A stretch of DNA of 64,000 nt from Anniella stebbinsi (GCA_029215795.1 JARDYH010000004.1:218606017-218670016), one strand, 5' to 3'. Shown: positions 23,109 through 35,857, counted from the first letter of the stretch. Program-made: numbers and translations. The notes: a model not told the origin generated them from the letters alone.

Positions 23109-24375
23109 TTGAGTGTATTAGGGGTAGATTGGGGGGGGGGGGAATGTGTCAGGAATTCCCATCCACCCAATTCTTCTCATGAGTACCGCACCTGTTTGGG
23201 AACTTCATGTCCATCTTGCTCCAATACAAGGTATCATTTTGGGATGGTGTTGGGGAAGTATTCATCCAAATTGACTGATTTGTAATGTTTTTAGTTTGAC
23301 TGATTTTAAAGAGATTTTTTTACAATATACACACACACAAGCAAATATACTGAGCTTTGGACAGGTTTGGAAGAACTCTTGGTTTAATACAGCATCGCCT
23401 TCAAGAAAAGTTAGAGTTGGATGTATTGTGCCACAGCCACCACTAGGGTTGACCATGCCTGTAGTGTACTCCCTGAGCTGGGGGTCTGCCCAATCCATTT
23501 TCCTGAGGGTGGAGCTGCCCCACAACAGGGGACAGAGACAACCATACAGTTTTGCCACTAGGACTACTCCTTCTTGATTTCAGGGAAGTCTACTGCCTAG
23601 TGACTGAATACAGTACTGCAGGATTCAAACACACAGACACATGTAAATCAATTAGAGCATTTTAAAAACAAAGTAACCTGTAGTGCGCATATCTAGGGTC
23701 CCCATAGTATGCATGCCAAGTTTCAGGTTGCTAGCATGCGTGGTCTTGGATCTATGGCACTGTCATCTTTTTTTATTATTATAGGAAGATCACATATATA
23801 TTTTACCTCAGCCTTCTGGATATCTTAGACAATAAATTCAAGAACATTAAATGGCTAGCTAACCCTACAAAAAGAATCGGCATGGTTTCAGGATGATCCT
23901 TGAATATGGGATTTCTATAAATTCCCCCTTATTTGCAGGCATTATTAAACCTAAACAACTTATTGTGAGTGTGTGCCTTCTTTATTTCTACTCTCTCTTT
24001 TCCCATTCCCCATTTTTCCCTGCCATTTTGGGTATTTTCACATGGTCCAAATTGTCTCCATATTGGCACAAAGCTGATTTTGCTTAACCATGAGGCAAAT
24101 GTGTCAAGGTGATGATGAAGTGATGGATGGATGTGGCCAGATTTTTGCAGAATGGTTGCTTATACCCTTTCCTCCCCACCAGACGTCTGATTGCCATTTT
24201 CACGTGTCTGACATATGGCTTGTGAATAAACATGGAATTTATCCCACTCTTTGCTACAGCACAGTAGGTCCAGTTCTGATAGTGAGGGAAGGACTCTACT
24301 AGGCAAACACTGTGATTACGAAGCATCACTTTAGGATGGGGCATACTAATTGCTGTATCATACAATTATTTCCAA

Positions 24376-24376
<1 letters not shown>

Positions 24377-24410
<34 letters not shown>

Positions 24411-24423
24411 ATCTATCTATCAT
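24377..24423. repeat. (TATC)n microsatellite
   Basis: There are about 11 tetranucleotide units with one ATC slip. Confidence 0.97.
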
Positions 24424-24499
24424 CTTCTTAGATACATGATGCTGGTATTGTATTCACGTATGCCAATGGATCAGAATGTGGAATTAAGAAACATTCGTC

Positions 24500-24575
24500 T
24501 TTGTGAACTGCCCAGAGAGCTTCAGCTATGGGGCGGTATGGAAATATAACAAATGAAAATGAAATGAAATTCGGA
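24500..24575 (+). mobile_element. LINE 3' tail ending in (GAAAT)n
   Basis: GAACTGCCCAGAGAGCTTCA and ATGGGGCGGTATGGAAATAT match the tail at 45370-45433. Confidence 0.7.
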
Positions 24576-24988
24576 AACATTGTACTGCTTAAGTGTTATG
24601 CTTGCTTGCCTCATGTCCAAATCCTTTTTTAAATAGGAATACAAAAAATGCTATGCTGTATTGATGGATTAGACCCAAGGCAGCTCAGTAGGCGCATTTA
24701 AAGAGAACACAAAACTGCCAGCATCCCCTTAAGAAGGCACATGGAAAAAAATCCTTAAATGTAACCTCTGTTTACATGTGCAGCAGAACCCAGTGGCAAC
24801 ATTTGTTCCAAACTATACCACTTTAGGCTCCACACATGTGCAAGGTCTAGGAGAAGCGCATGTGGAATTAATGCCCCATTTAAAATTAAATAAAGAGCGC
24901 CCCACACACAGAAAAACAGCCTGCTGCCACCATCTTCCCGACACATTAGTTTTCCAGATATAGTTTCCAGTTTGTTTGTAGTGGGAAG

Positions 24989-25256
24989 CAGGGCCGGTCC
25001 TACCATAAGGCAGGGTGAGGCAGCTGCCTCAGGCAGCAGATGCTGGGAGGTGGCAGCAAGTTGTTGGAGAAGAGAGCTATGGGCGATGCACCCTTCTCTG
25101 CACCCTCTAAGTTAGCCTGTTACATTCAGGAAGGGGTAGAGGATATTGTCCCACTGCCAACGTTGAAGAAATGTTCAACTACTAGTCCAGTCAATTTTTG
25201 TAGGGGTTACCATCTTGCCTTTTGCCTCAGGCAGCAAAATGTCTTGGGTCAGCCTG
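24989..25256. mobile_element. Family-G hAT-like non-autonomous element, CAGGGCCGG end
   Basis: The left end is CAGGGCCGGTCC and the right end, read in mirror, is CAGGCTGACCCAAGACATTT. The flanks GTGGGAAG and GTGGGAAC form an 8-bp duplication with one mismatch, typical of hAT. The ends match the element starting at 31248. Confidence 0.8.
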
Positions 25257-25980
25257 GTGGGAACATACATGCAACTCTTCTCCCTCAGTCTGAAGTGGTC
25301 CAGGAAAAGCCTTAGCATTAGAATCCACAGGAGGTATATGGGCTAAGAGCTATTGCTACAAGCACTATATAAAACAATATGGTTGGTTTTAATGGAAAGG
25401 CGGGATGAAATATTTATAATAAATAGTACTCATAGCTGGAGATCCCATATACTTTAATATCTCTCTCCCTTTTCCATTTCCGTTTTCCTTTTTAAAAGTT
25501 TTTTTTTTAAAAAAATCTGTATTTAAGTGAGGCTTTATATACCACTGGAGTCTGTGATATGAAGGCTTACAAGGTAACACACATGTGAAGTATATAGGTG
25601 CTTCACCATGGTTCCAACAGCGTCATACGTTATAGAAATTGTGCCTATCACTTTAAAAGAACAATTATCTCACAAAGAAAGGGAAGCCTAGAAGAGAGTT
25701 AACAAGATGAAGGGGAAATTGGGGCCTGGATTTGCACAATTGGCCAGCCCTGAAATAAAGGATGCCTGCGAATAAAGTACCATCCTCTGTAAAATAGGAT
25801 ACGTGATAGGACCTAGCCAATCTTGTCTTCTCTTGTGGTGTTGAACCCAGGGGCTTCCAACAAAGGCACCACATGAATCTTTTTTTAAAATATTGTAATG
25901 GTTTGTATTACTATTCACATTGCGATGAAGCAACTTCAAGTTCCTGAAAGGTGGCCAATTTCATTTCCTCCTGTCCCTTA

Positions 25981-26097
25981 AAGCAGCTACACTACTGCTT
26001 TAAAACGGTTTGTAACAGTTTTAAATCGGTTAATAACCGTTATTAACCAATTTAAAACTGTTGTAAACTGTTTTAAAGCAGTTGTGTAGATAAGCTC
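25981..26097. repeat. Near-perfect palindrome related to family B
   Basis: AGCTACACTACTGCTTTAAA is mirrored by TTTAAAGCAGTTGTGTAGAT, with a core of alternating AACGGTT and AACCGTT motifs. It resembles the inner part of family-B elements. Confidence 0.7.
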
Positions 26098-26812
26098 AGT
26101 TGCCATGCACTGCGGCTGGTAGAAAATGTCATTTGTAAAGAAGCAAGCAGATAGACAGGGACAGTGCTCACTGGTGTAAAATGTATAACCTGCTATCTTG
26201 AAATGTGCATTGTATAGTATCTGCTCTGTCATGTAAAAAAGACAACCCAAGGGAACAAGCCCAACATAAAGTTCAAAACATATAGGGAAGCAACGGCAGA
26301 ATTATTTGAGATAGCATAGAACCTTTGGAGGAGTAAGTTCATGCAGGCTCACACAGTTGAAAGCTCTTCTATCTTTGGGATGGTCCAGAATTTATGAAAT
26401 CCTTCCCATGTGTGTTTCGTGGATTGCGCAGTTTCATTCCTTCCGGTGTACATTCACAGATGGATTTGAGCGTTTTTATTAAATATGCAGAAAAATACAC
26501 AAATAAATCCTCAAGGGGGTTGCATCTAGTTACATAATTTACATTAATATGTTACATTTAACGTATTGTCCCCTATTCCATTCAACTTTTCCTTGTGTAT
26601 ATTTTCCAGTCTCAGCAGAAATGTGCACATTTTCCTACGAATAAATGTGTATAAATTTTGAAAAAGTAAAAAAAAAAAAAAGATCCAAACGTCTGTGAAC
26701 TACACATGGCCTGAAGAGGCCGGTCCACAGCGGATTCCACAGGATGGATTCTTAGAAATCTGAATTCATTTTAGTCCGTCTCGAATTTCTCCAGCATCCA
26801 TATAGATATATA

Positions 26813-26834
26813 TTTACAGAGAGAGAGAGAGAGA
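26813..26834. repeat. (GA)n microsatellite
   Basis: It is a tract of about 9 GA units. Confidence 0.9.
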
Positions 26835-26949
26835 GCTAAGATTTCAGGCTAGATCCTTTCTCCCTAACATGTTAGTTTTCTACACACAGGTAATGTTCTG
26901 TATGGAGGAGCATTCAGTTTCATGGTCTCCTGCAGTCTGAAGTGCTTTA

Positions 26950-27029
26950 AGGTGGATTCCTGCACTGAGCAGGGGGTTGGACTCAATGGCCTTATAGGCC
27001 CTTTGCAATTCTACTATTCTATGATTCTA
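26950..27029 (+). mobile_element. CR1 LINE 3' terminus, plus strand
   Basis: GGTGGATTCCTGCACTGAGC and GGGGGTTGGACTCAATGGCC are followed by ATTCTATGATTCTA, the CR1 3' terminal repeat. Confidence 0.85.
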
Positions 27030-27539
27030 AGTGCAACATCTAAGGCACAAGTTTACCATCACAATGAGGACTAAGCCAGAGAAAGTACGGCAAACCCGTG
27101 AGAACTGACGTCACCATCACAAGCAAACATTCATGTTACAAGGGGCATTCCAGTGCATCAATAGGCTGGAACATGTCCATTAGCATGTGGCGTGTTTACC
27201 TTTATTGAGGATATACTGACATTTTTATGGATTGCTAAATCTATCCCACAGGTGAAAAAGGATGCAATAATGAGGGCTGTTTAGTTATATAGTTGTCATT
27301 AGACCTATTTTAAATTAGATATTAAGGCAGCCCGCTTGTCCCAGTCTACTTAAGAATGCATCAGCGTTTCCATTATAAATCGCTCTTTTCATAGCTTTAT
27401 AACTCAGTCCCCAATAGTGTGTGCTGCAATGCAACTGTGAAGTAGAAAATACCCTTTCCCCTTCTTTTTTCAAGCCTTTCCTTTTAACGCCTTCCTGTTC
27501 TCACAAATTGTTTAGTTTCCCCTTCCCCCGAAACTTCCA

Positions 27540-27960
27540 ATATAAGAATAAAAAGTACAAGTTTTATAACCTTAAGCACATTTAATAAATATGTTTATGA
27601 ACGAGGGTGACATCCCCCCCCCAATTAATTTAATGTGCTATTCAAAAACTAGATTAAACTTTTTATGTATAAACATAATAGTCTCTTAGACGGGTGGATG
27701 TTTGAATAAAAGACACTAATTTTCATAGGCAGGCAGTGTGAGAAATTGGTAAATATACATGGCTGGAAATTCATTTTCCTTAAGAAGTATTACCCAGTTC
27801 ATTGCGCCTGCAATGAACAGCCAATTATCTATGTGCTGAATAAAATTATAATTATTTCTCAAACACCTATAGATACAGACTCACAAAGAGGCATTAACAA
27901 ATCATCCAGAAGAGGTTCTGTTTAGAGCAGAAGCCAAAGTTTTGGCACAAACTAAGCTCT
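27540..27960. other. Unique AT-rich intronic stretch, candidate conserved non-coding element
   Basis: No repeat signature was seen here, in contrast to the surrounding sequence. It contains several TAAT/ATTA cores and CCAATTATC. The regulatory role is only a guess, made because it is the longest repeat-free, homeodomain-site-rich part of intron 1. Confidence 0.25.
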
Positions 27961-28142
27961 ATCCTGTGTGGATTCTTAAAACTATATGTGTTTTACCCAT
28001 TTGAGCAGCAGAATGAAACCCATGCATTACTGCAAACATTTAGTTTCAAATGCAGCTTGCCATGCAACACATTGGTCCAAGCATGAAGATTTTGACAATC
28101 AATAGCAGCTATGCAGGTATCTGAATGAATTCTACTTCCATT

Positions 28143-28161
28143 TCTCTCTCTCTCTCTCTCC
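28143..28161. repeat. (TC)n microsatellite
   Basis: It is a short pure TC tract. Confidence 0.9.
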
Positions 28162-28253
28162 CTTCCCCTCTCCCCTCCAATGGGTATTTGGTGCTTAGTC
28201 AGGTTCACTATGCTTTGTTTCATGTGTTATTTTGTATGGGTGTTTCAAACTGA

Positions 28254-28289
<36 letters not shown>

Positions 28290-28290
28290 T
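28254..28290. repeat. (AAT)n microsatellite
   Basis: It is a run of about 12 AAT units. Confidence 0.95.
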
Positions 28291-28750
28291 AAATAGAAAT
28301 TGTACAGTTGTAAAACCACAATAATTGGCTCAAGGGCTGGTGTAATACCCAACATGACTTTTAAGACATTGAAGTGTTTTGCCTTCTTTTCTTTTTTTTT
28401 TAAGGTGAATTTAAATCAATAGAGTCATTCATTCTTCAGCATGGAACATGAGTGTGTGGAAATCAACGAAGCCAATCGATTATTTAGAATCTCTTGACTG
28501 GATACATATCAAGTGCAATCCTGCTCCATCTTAATAAATCCAAGTTTTGCAATTGATTTCTATTAGAGCCAGATTATACCGTTCTAGTCTGGAATACATC
28601 GTGTATTTTTTACCACCTCACTATTAGAAAGCCCTACAAAGAGTTGCTATTCAAAGCTGTTGGGTGTCTTTGTATGTAATTATATTGCTCAAGAACACCC
28701 ATATTTCTGGCCAATTTACTGGATTGTCAGTATAAACTATCTGTATTAGG

Positions 28751-31030
28751 TAGGGTGACCATATTTTGGAAACCAAAAGGGAGGACAACATGGTCAGCCC
28801 CAAGGGGGCATCCCCACCAACATTTCTGACCCCAGGGGGCGTGTCCAGCACCAAGGGGGGGTGCCCACCGGAACATAGCCTTGGTCACATGTCTGATTTT
28901 ACAGCACACAATTAAGACAAATCTGTTCTACATAACATCTTAATGTTAAAATCACTGAAATAACAAGTGAGACATCCAATGTATCTGAAATTAACTCACC
29001 CCTTCTTTTGCAGCTTTTGCTGTACTTTGTTCCTATATTCTGTGTGATGCATTCTCCCTTTTCCTCAAATATCTTTTCTGATTGCAACCGCTGCAAGCTG
29101 CTGCTTAACACGGCTTGCAGCCAGCTGGCTGGCTGGCTTTTTTATTTTTAAAGTTCTTTTTAAAAAAAACTTGTGTATGATTGTCACAAGTTTCTCTACT
29201 CTAACATTAGGGTGGGTGTTGTGGGAAGCAGACACTACTTCGCCCATTCACACTTCTCACTTATATACATTAGCTTCTCAAGGCTTGTGCGTTGGCACCA
29301 CTTTTCACATCCAGACTTTGAACTCCTGTCTACTTCCTGCACAAACACTCAGCTCTGAGACCCTCTTTCTAATGCCCTGTGTTGTATGCCAGCTCCGTGG
29401 GGCTAAGTCGCAGCAGGTGTCTCTGGGTTGTCTGTACAGCCTCTGTTGTCTCTCTCTCTAAGTCACTGCAGCCAAACAAAAGCATCCAGCCTCAAACAAT
29501 CAATCTCCCTTCCTCATCTAAAGTCTCCCAACAGTCCAGCCGGGCTGCGCATTTGTACCCTGTGGCCGGGGGGAAGGGTGCCAGCTTATTGCCTGGTCAC
29601 GTCTGGTGACTCTTACTTTAAAAACCACCTCTGCCACCAGCCGCCTTTGCCTGCACCAACACTGGGCTATGAGATGCTCTTAAAAGGCTCTGTGTAACAT
29701 GCCAGCCTCTCAGGGCTCAGCTACAGCCATCTTTGAGTTGTGTCTTCAGTCTAACTCTGTCTCTAAGACATATGCCAGCCGAAGCTGCAAATCTACCTAT
29801 TTTTCTGTGACATGCACTTCAAACGTTCTGCATTGCATGCCAGCAGTACAGACAGAGCCTAGCTCACAAGTGAACAAAGTGAAATGGAAGAGAAGGGGTA
29901 GCAAAGCAAAGCAACGACATGCCAGGTTCCAACATCCGCAATAACAGGACATTCTGCATTGCATGCCAGCAGTGCAGACAGAGCATAGCTCACATGAAGT
30001 GGAAGGGAAGGGATAGTGAAGCAAAGCAACGACATGCCAGGTTCCAACATCCGCAACAACAGGACATTCTGCATTGCATGCCAGCAGTGCAGACAGAGCA
30101 TAGCTCACATGAAGTGGAAGGGAAGGGATAGTGAAGCAAAGCAACGATATGCCAGGTTCCAACATCCGCAGCAACAGGGCATCTGCAAAGATGAGAGCCT
30201 CTCTCTCGACTAGCACCTCACTGTTGGTCATGAGAGTTTTTCCTCTAAGGATGACCCTTCATCACCCATGATATGGAACTCTGAGGAAAAGGCCTCTGGT
30301 TCATTCTGTTTTGCCCTGTGAGCTGCTTTAACTGACCTCTCCTTTCCCACATTTTGATCTGTGGACGCCTCGCCTCTGCTGAGCTCCAGGTGCCTGACTG
30401 CCCACCAAATCTGCAACAGGAAAGGTGCTGTGCTCTCCCAGCACTTCTTGGCTAAAAACTTGAGATCCCCTTGGTGCAAAGGGCTGAAAATGCTCAAGGT
30501 GCAAGACCCCAAAGAGGAGGTTTGACAACCTGAGTTTGAATGGTATGGCTCCAGTCTTTTTTTTAAAAAAACTTAAATTTAAAACCTCAAACTTTAAAAA
30601 ATTGCTAATAAGCAACAGATGAACAGATCTGCTTGAAACTTGGCATAGCTAAAGCCCTACCTAACACCTATCATAATACTAAGTTTCATCCCCTTTTCTT
30701 TAAAAATTATGTTTTTTAAAAATAATAATTTTAAAACATCAACCTTTAAAACATTCCTAAAATCAACAGATGAACAGATTTGCTTCAAAATTGGCATGAC
30801 TAAAGCTCTACCTAAGTGCTATCATGATACCAAGTTCCATCTCTTTATCTTTAAAAATGACAGAGTTGTAAGCATTTTTGTTAATTCCCATTGACTATAA
30901 AGTAGAGCTGCCTTTTGGGTGGGAGGATGGGGAAAACCCGGATTTTTCTTCAGATTTCATAATTCCCCCCTTCCCGGATTTGTCACCAAAATCCTGACAT
31001 GTCCTAGTTTTTCCTGACATATGGTCACCC
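28751..31030. mobile_element. Large composite non-autonomous DNA transposon (about 2.3 kb)
   Basis: The left end TAGGGTGACCATATTTTGGA and the right end GACATATGGTCACCC are mirror images over about 11 bp. The interior holds GC-rich unique text, a minisatellite (29826-30181) and, near the right side, two related blocks (30600-30700 and 30760-30860) with AACAGATGAACAGAT and TGGCAT. No target duplication could be confirmed and no transposase frame is visible. The pairing of the two ends into one element is an inference. Confidence 0.55.
29826..30181. repeat. Minisatellite, three units of about 115-126 bp
   Basis: Unit starts (TTCTGCATTGCATGCCAGC) are at 29826, 29952 and 30067. Units 2 and 3 are nearly identical at 115 bp; unit 1 is 126 bp and more diverged. 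The minus strand is open for 144 codons across the array, with a repeating LLACNAEC-type peptide, but this looks like a by-product of the repeat. Confidence 0.93.
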
Positions 31031-31247
31031 ATATGCATGTAAAAGATGTAAATCCTTTTGCCTCCAACCAACCACAAAAACACAGTCCATAGCAATGTTA
31101 TCTAAATTATTATGGAGGCACAAACATGTTAACAACCAATGCTTTTAGAATATACTGTTTGGCAAGTTAATCATGAAATATATATAACAATGGACATTTA
31201 AAACTTATTGAGAATTTTTATCCCCCAGTAAAATCCCTCCTCAGGGC

Positions 31248-31470
31248 CGGCCCAAGATATTTTGCTGTCTGGGGTGAAGCAGCAACTACCCCTCCCCCCG
31301 CCCCATATCCAAATCAAGATACATAATGCCAAAATCAAGAATCATAGCTGGGTCAAGTTATTTTGGCAATTAAGGCACAAATTCCCACAAGTACCTCTCC
31401 TTCTAAAATTTCAGCAATAGTAAAATCAGCTGCCTCAGGAAGTCACCTCACTCTGCTTAATGGTAGCCAC
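31248..31470. mobile_element. Family-G hAT-like element, second copy
   Basis: It starts CAGGGCCGGCCCAAGATATT TTG, matching in mirror the right end of the copy at 24989. Downstream it carries CTGCCTCAGGAAGTCACCTC, comparable with the inner left arm of that copy. The right terminus is not clear. Confidence 0.6.
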
Positions 31471-31599
31471 TACAACCTCCAATTGAAAATTTAAAAATGC
31501 TGCTCCTAGCTCAAGATGCAGGTTAGCATTCTAACTTCTGAAGAGATGAGCAAGAAATAATCAGAAGGCTTTCACATTCATGTATTGAACTAGATTGCA

Positions 31600-32035
31600 C
31601 ATAACACAAACTCATAGTTTATTTAATCCATGGGCTGTTGAATTCTGGGTTGCTGTGATGTGTGAACTCAGGTGCACTAACAAACCATGGTTTGTTAACC
31701 ATGAACAACCCAGAAAGAAAACCCATGGTTTGTTGTTGGGCTGTGAAATCTGGATTGTTTAAACCATGGGTCATTGCTACATGTGAACTCAGAAACATGG
31801 GTTGTTCATGGATTGTTCTGCCAGGCTACATAAGGGGTAAAGTCAGCTATTCTATATGCCAGTACTACAGTGTCACAAAGGCATTTAGGATACAGGGAGG
31901 GAATGGGTAAAGGGGGGGAAGCAACCCAGGGATGGAGAAAACAAACTACAATTTATTCAATCTGCCAGGCAAATTCTGGGTAGGCAACAAACTATGGATT
32001 AACCGTGGGTAAAATAGTCCATGGGTTGCCATTAT
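31600..32035. mobile_element. Family-H palindromic repeat rich in AACCCATGGTTTG
   Basis: ACCATGGTTTGTT, AACAACCCAGAAA, GTTTAAACCATGGGT and CCATGGGTTGCC occur on both strands. The phrase ATGTGTGAACTCAG appears twice. It looks like a foldback element with reiterated internal palindromes. Confidence 0.55.
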
Positions 32036-32039
32036 TTGA

Positions 32040-33200
32040 TAATGAGGTCATTGTATTCTACAAATGAACAAAGAACTATTCATTGTATTTCATTAAATAA
32101 AAACTGATTAATTCATTTTGCCACTAAAAGAAAGTCAGTGACAATGGGTGACATCTACATGCCACTGAAGGCAATGCCAAAATTTCCAGTTGTTATAAAA
32201 CCAAAGTATTTAAGACTTTTGTAAGCTGAAGAAGCAAACTGTGAAAATGGAGACAGGCACAATTTTCTGTGCAAATTCCAGCTAATATCCCATGCAGTGT
32301 GAATACATTTCAATACAACCCCCCCCCTTACAAATGGAAACAAAATATCCAATCTCCACTCCATTTTAAGCCAAGTACTGAACCTAGTGGGGGAAAATAA
32401 GATCCACTCCCCACCAATATATGATCTAAGGTTTCATAGAAAATGCACTTTTCTGCCATTAATAACCTTACAAATGAGCTGTCATATCCTAAGGGACAGG
32501 AAAGATAACACCTAACTGGTTAAATATTTTGCATAAATACTTATAAAAGTGTCAAAAAACTTATAGCCACTTCAAATTTATTTCTTTGGCACTTGAACTG
32601 CAAAAGGATCAGGGAGGAGGAGGAAAGGGTGAGTGAACTGTGTATTTATAGGACTTTTGCCACCCACAGTCAAGTAACAGAGTAAATACAAGCCGAAAGA
32701 CCGCAGAGATGGGCTCCTATCCAAAGACATTTTAGGTTTAGAACAATAAATACCTTTTAATCAGGTATCCTGAAAGGAGCCAAGATAGTTTCCCTGAGCT
32801 GTACCTGTGCACTGTACACAAGAAAATGGGAGCACTGGATCATTTCCCTCTGATACAACATTTTTAGAAGGTGGGAAGGCTTTCTCCCTAGTTCCTGGCT
32901 TATTATCCTGTTTTTAATTGACGTTAAAGCAGAATCCCTGGTTCAGATGTAATGGGGAACTCTAGCTTAATGTAAACTGGGATCTCCATGCTGAATAGAA
33001 AGAGGAAGAAAGGGGCCACAGTACTTGTCCAAGGCTTCATAAACCATAGCTTATGAAGCCATGTACGAATGTCTGGATACAACTTATATATAGCCTAGCA
33101 AAGGGTCTTCCAATGTGAAAATGCAAAGTACATACACCCAAAGCTAACAGTATCATCAGCATATATAAAAGCTAGTTTCTAATATTCTATCACCCTCTAG
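32040..33200. other. Intronic stretch, no gene or clear repeat seen
   Basis: The sequence is mostly AT-rich and unique-looking, with scattered short open frames only. Confidence 0.5.
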
Positions 33201-33205
33201 TGTAA

Positions 33206-33512
33206 CCAAGGTCTTTATTACATGTACCATTTTTCCCCCGGATTGCTTCTGCGGGTCCCCCCTCTGTTTCCTATGGGAATCTATCATTTTGAATCACATG
33301 TGGTCGTTTTTGCTCCGATAGTTCAGCCAATTGAACTTGCCTGAAACGGACTTTGCCCGTTCAGGGTTAAATCGAAACAGAAACTAAAAATGAAGCACTC
33401 AGGGCACGAGAACAGCGCGAGGGGGACGGCGTCATGCAAGTCCCGTGCTGAAGAAGTGGATCAAAGTGGTGGTGAGTGTGCTCAAAATCGCGCGTGTGAT
33501 AACGGCCCAAGA
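33206..33512. mobile_element. Family-F element with TTATCACAC-type ends, copy 1
   Basis: It is colinear with 58665-58948. Shared blocks include TGCTTCTGCGG, TTTCCTATG(G/T)GAATCTA, CGAAACAGAAACTAAAAAT (variant) and GTGTGATAACG near the right end. The right end GTGTGATAACGGCCC is mirrored by GGTCTTTATTACAT on the left. The interior is CpG-rich. The sequence to about 33780 may belong to the same or an adjacent element. Confidence 0.65.
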
Positions 33513-33837
33513 ATCAAGACCCGGAATAGGCCTATTCAAATTAAGAGATGGGGCCTAATTAGCAGGCCTAATTCTCAGTGTAAGATGCCGCCAGGAGAAG
33601 GAGGGAAGCTTAGCTCCCACTCGAGTGATATCCACACAAGCACCCTCTTTACTTTTTCCCACAGATATGTCATTCACTCCTATGGGGAAATGTGTTGTAC
33701 TTGGGGACACGGTTTAGGTAAGGGCAAAAATTGCCCTAAACCCCACTCTCGGCCGGCCTGAACTCCATTACAGAGGTGTAAAGTCTGCAAGCGCACAGAG
33801 ATGCATTGCATACACTAGGGGTCTTGATAATATACAC

Positions 33838-33876
33838 ACCCTCCCTCTACACATACATACACACACACACACAGAG
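33838..33876. repeat. (CA)n microsatellite
   Basis: It is a CA-rich tract ending in AGAGAGA. Confidence 0.85.
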
Positions 33877-34364
33877 AGAACTTGTTACTATGACATGCAT
33901 TTTGCTAGTACTGTAAAACACTGTTTTCTTTTGGGAATTTTAACAACTAAGAGTATTGCAGCACATAGCCCTGGCATTTTCAAGTATGCCTTACACATTG
34001 ATCCCAAACTAATGCATAAATGTATCTGTAATATGTTTGATAGGTGTAGACATTGTGTACCACAATGGTAAGTATTTATTTGCCAGAGCAAAGCAAAACA
34101 CTGTGAGGTACCAACCAATACAGATAAATGTATTTCAGTTATCACACGAAACCCAGTCAAGTACTGACGCTTATAGCAGCTGATTACTGATGCTTGGACC
34201 CATTAAGAACGTTCCAGGGAAAGCTGAAAAGTAGTTACATCCCACTGAAATTAACAGAGCTTAGGTTTTTAAGTCCCACTAACTTCAAAATGGAAATCAC
34301 TTAAATGAGCTTAACTTTTGGGGGTTTGCATGCAAGGGCTTTATTGGCGCAAAGAAACTACATC

Positions 34365-34447
34365 CGGGCAGCAATCCTCTAAGTAAGTTTCACTTAACTT
34401 TGTGGAACTTGCTTCTGAATAAATATACACAGAATTAAGCTGCAGGT
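34365..34447. repeat. Short repeat with GCAATCC and TTGCTTCTGAATAAATAT
   Basis: A similar text is at 4590-4665 (GCAATCCTGTGCTATGTGGA, TTTTGAATAGACATATACAG), indicating one interspersed family. Confidence 0.55.
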
Positions 34448-34889
34448 GCGTTTGTACACTAAGCTGAATGTGGAGGTCAGCTCAGTACAAGAGAGCCAAG
34501 CATCCATCTATAAGTGAAAGTCAAAGACAGGCAGCTTTTGTTAGAATTATTAGGTTACATTCAGACCAGACCCCTTATATTCTCCTTGAAATGTAAGGTG
34601 GACAGAGAGCAGTTATGAATTGCATTTAGATCTAATTAAGCTTCCTTTAAGCTGCAACATGGCATAATATAGCACCATTAAACACAAAAACCGATTCTAC
34701 TTTTGAGAAGACTAATGAATTGCGGAATATCATATGAGTAGAGGCCAAAATAGATGCCACTGGCACTAAGAGAGGCTTTCCTTGAAATGCAAATAGCATC
34801 TTCAGAGAGAGGATTTTGGTTGGGATGGCCCCAGGCGTCCCCACTGTGATTTATATAACCAAAAACATGCAAGTTCACTGCATTTTTTA

Positions 34890-35290
34890 AAAAAATCATT
34901 TGCAATATTTATATACTGCTCCACATCCAAAAGATTTTGGAGCGATGAACAACAAATAGAATAAAAGAATAAAAACACCACATTAAAATTACTATTTTAA
35001 AAGAATGAAGTTCTAATAAAAACTGAATTCTGGTAAAACTAAGGCCAGTCATTCAAGAAAAACTTCCTGAAACAACGTTTTTAGGCCGCACCAGAAGCAA
35101 TACAATGCCATAGGATTCCATAGGAGGGGAGCCCCTACAATGAAGGCCCTTCTTCTGGGGTACTCCAATCGGACCCGTGGCCCATATGGAACCACCAGGA
35201 ACATGTCCTAAGATTACCTCAGTGACCGGGCAGGTTGGTAAGGGAGAAGGTACTCTCTCAGTTATCCTGCTCCTAAGATGTTTAGGTCTT
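34890..35290 (-). mobile_element. Probable LINE 3' region, minus strand
   Basis: TATTTATATACTGCTCCACA at the low end resembles the mirrored LINE tail. It is followed by GGCCGCACCAGAAGCAATAC and CCCTACAATGAAGGCCCTTC, a retroposon 3'-UTR-like order. The exact family is not identified. Confidence 0.45.
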
Positions 35291-35631
35291 TGTACACTAA
35301 TACTAGAACCTTAAACCTGGCCCATTAACGAATAGGCAGCCATTCATGCAATTAACACCACAGCTAGGTTGACCCATAGTCATAGCTGATAAAAGGACCC
35401 AAGCTAGCAATATGTTGCAGAGTTAACAAGCAGAATCTGGAGACTGGAAATAACTAGGGTGATTTATAATCCATGCCAACCTATACCTATGTTGGTTATT
35501 TGTGGCATATCAATTGTCTCAAACAAAAAAGAGTGCTAATGCAACACCCTTCCAGCTTTGGAAATCATCTTAGTCTGGTTATCTGGACTCAAGACAAGCC
35601 TAACTCACCAGTGGCAAGTGAACAAATCACT

Positions 35632-35857
35632 GGCTGAATTCGGACAACATGATAGTCAATGCTGGGGTAATAATCAACTTTACAGTTGTTCACCTAGGAG
35701 GTACTCCCCACACAACATGGTAATAAATAATCAACTGTGGTGTGGATTAGGATTAGCGCTGAGTTGACTATGGCAGCATTCCGATGACACGATAGTCAAT
35801 ACAACTGATGATTGTTCCCCCCCCCCCCGTTGTTTATTGTGTCGTCCAAATTCAGCC
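35632..35857. mobile_element. Family-C foldback element, copy 1 in intron 1
   Basis: The ends are GGCTGAATTCGGACAACATG and GTCGTCCAAATTCAGCC, flanked by ACT on both sides (3-bp duplication). The arms carry GATAGTCAATGC and GACACGATAGTCAAT. It contains a C run of about 13. Confidence 0.9.

Noticed and set aside
29826..30181. CRISPR-like direct repeat array
   Set aside because: The units are 115 bp and contiguous without spacers, in a vertebrate genome; it is a minisatellite.
29797..30231. 144-codon minus-strand frame as a repeat protein gene
   Set aside because: It is generated by a 115-bp minisatellite inside a transposon; the unit is not a multiple of three and no start context or splice signals support it.
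35817..35830. Long homopolymer C/G runs (also near 7322, 16034, 41334, 43543, 54719) as G-quadruplex regulators
   Set aside because: Most lie inside transposons or repeats; no pattern relative to the gene suggests function, and run lengths may include assembly error.
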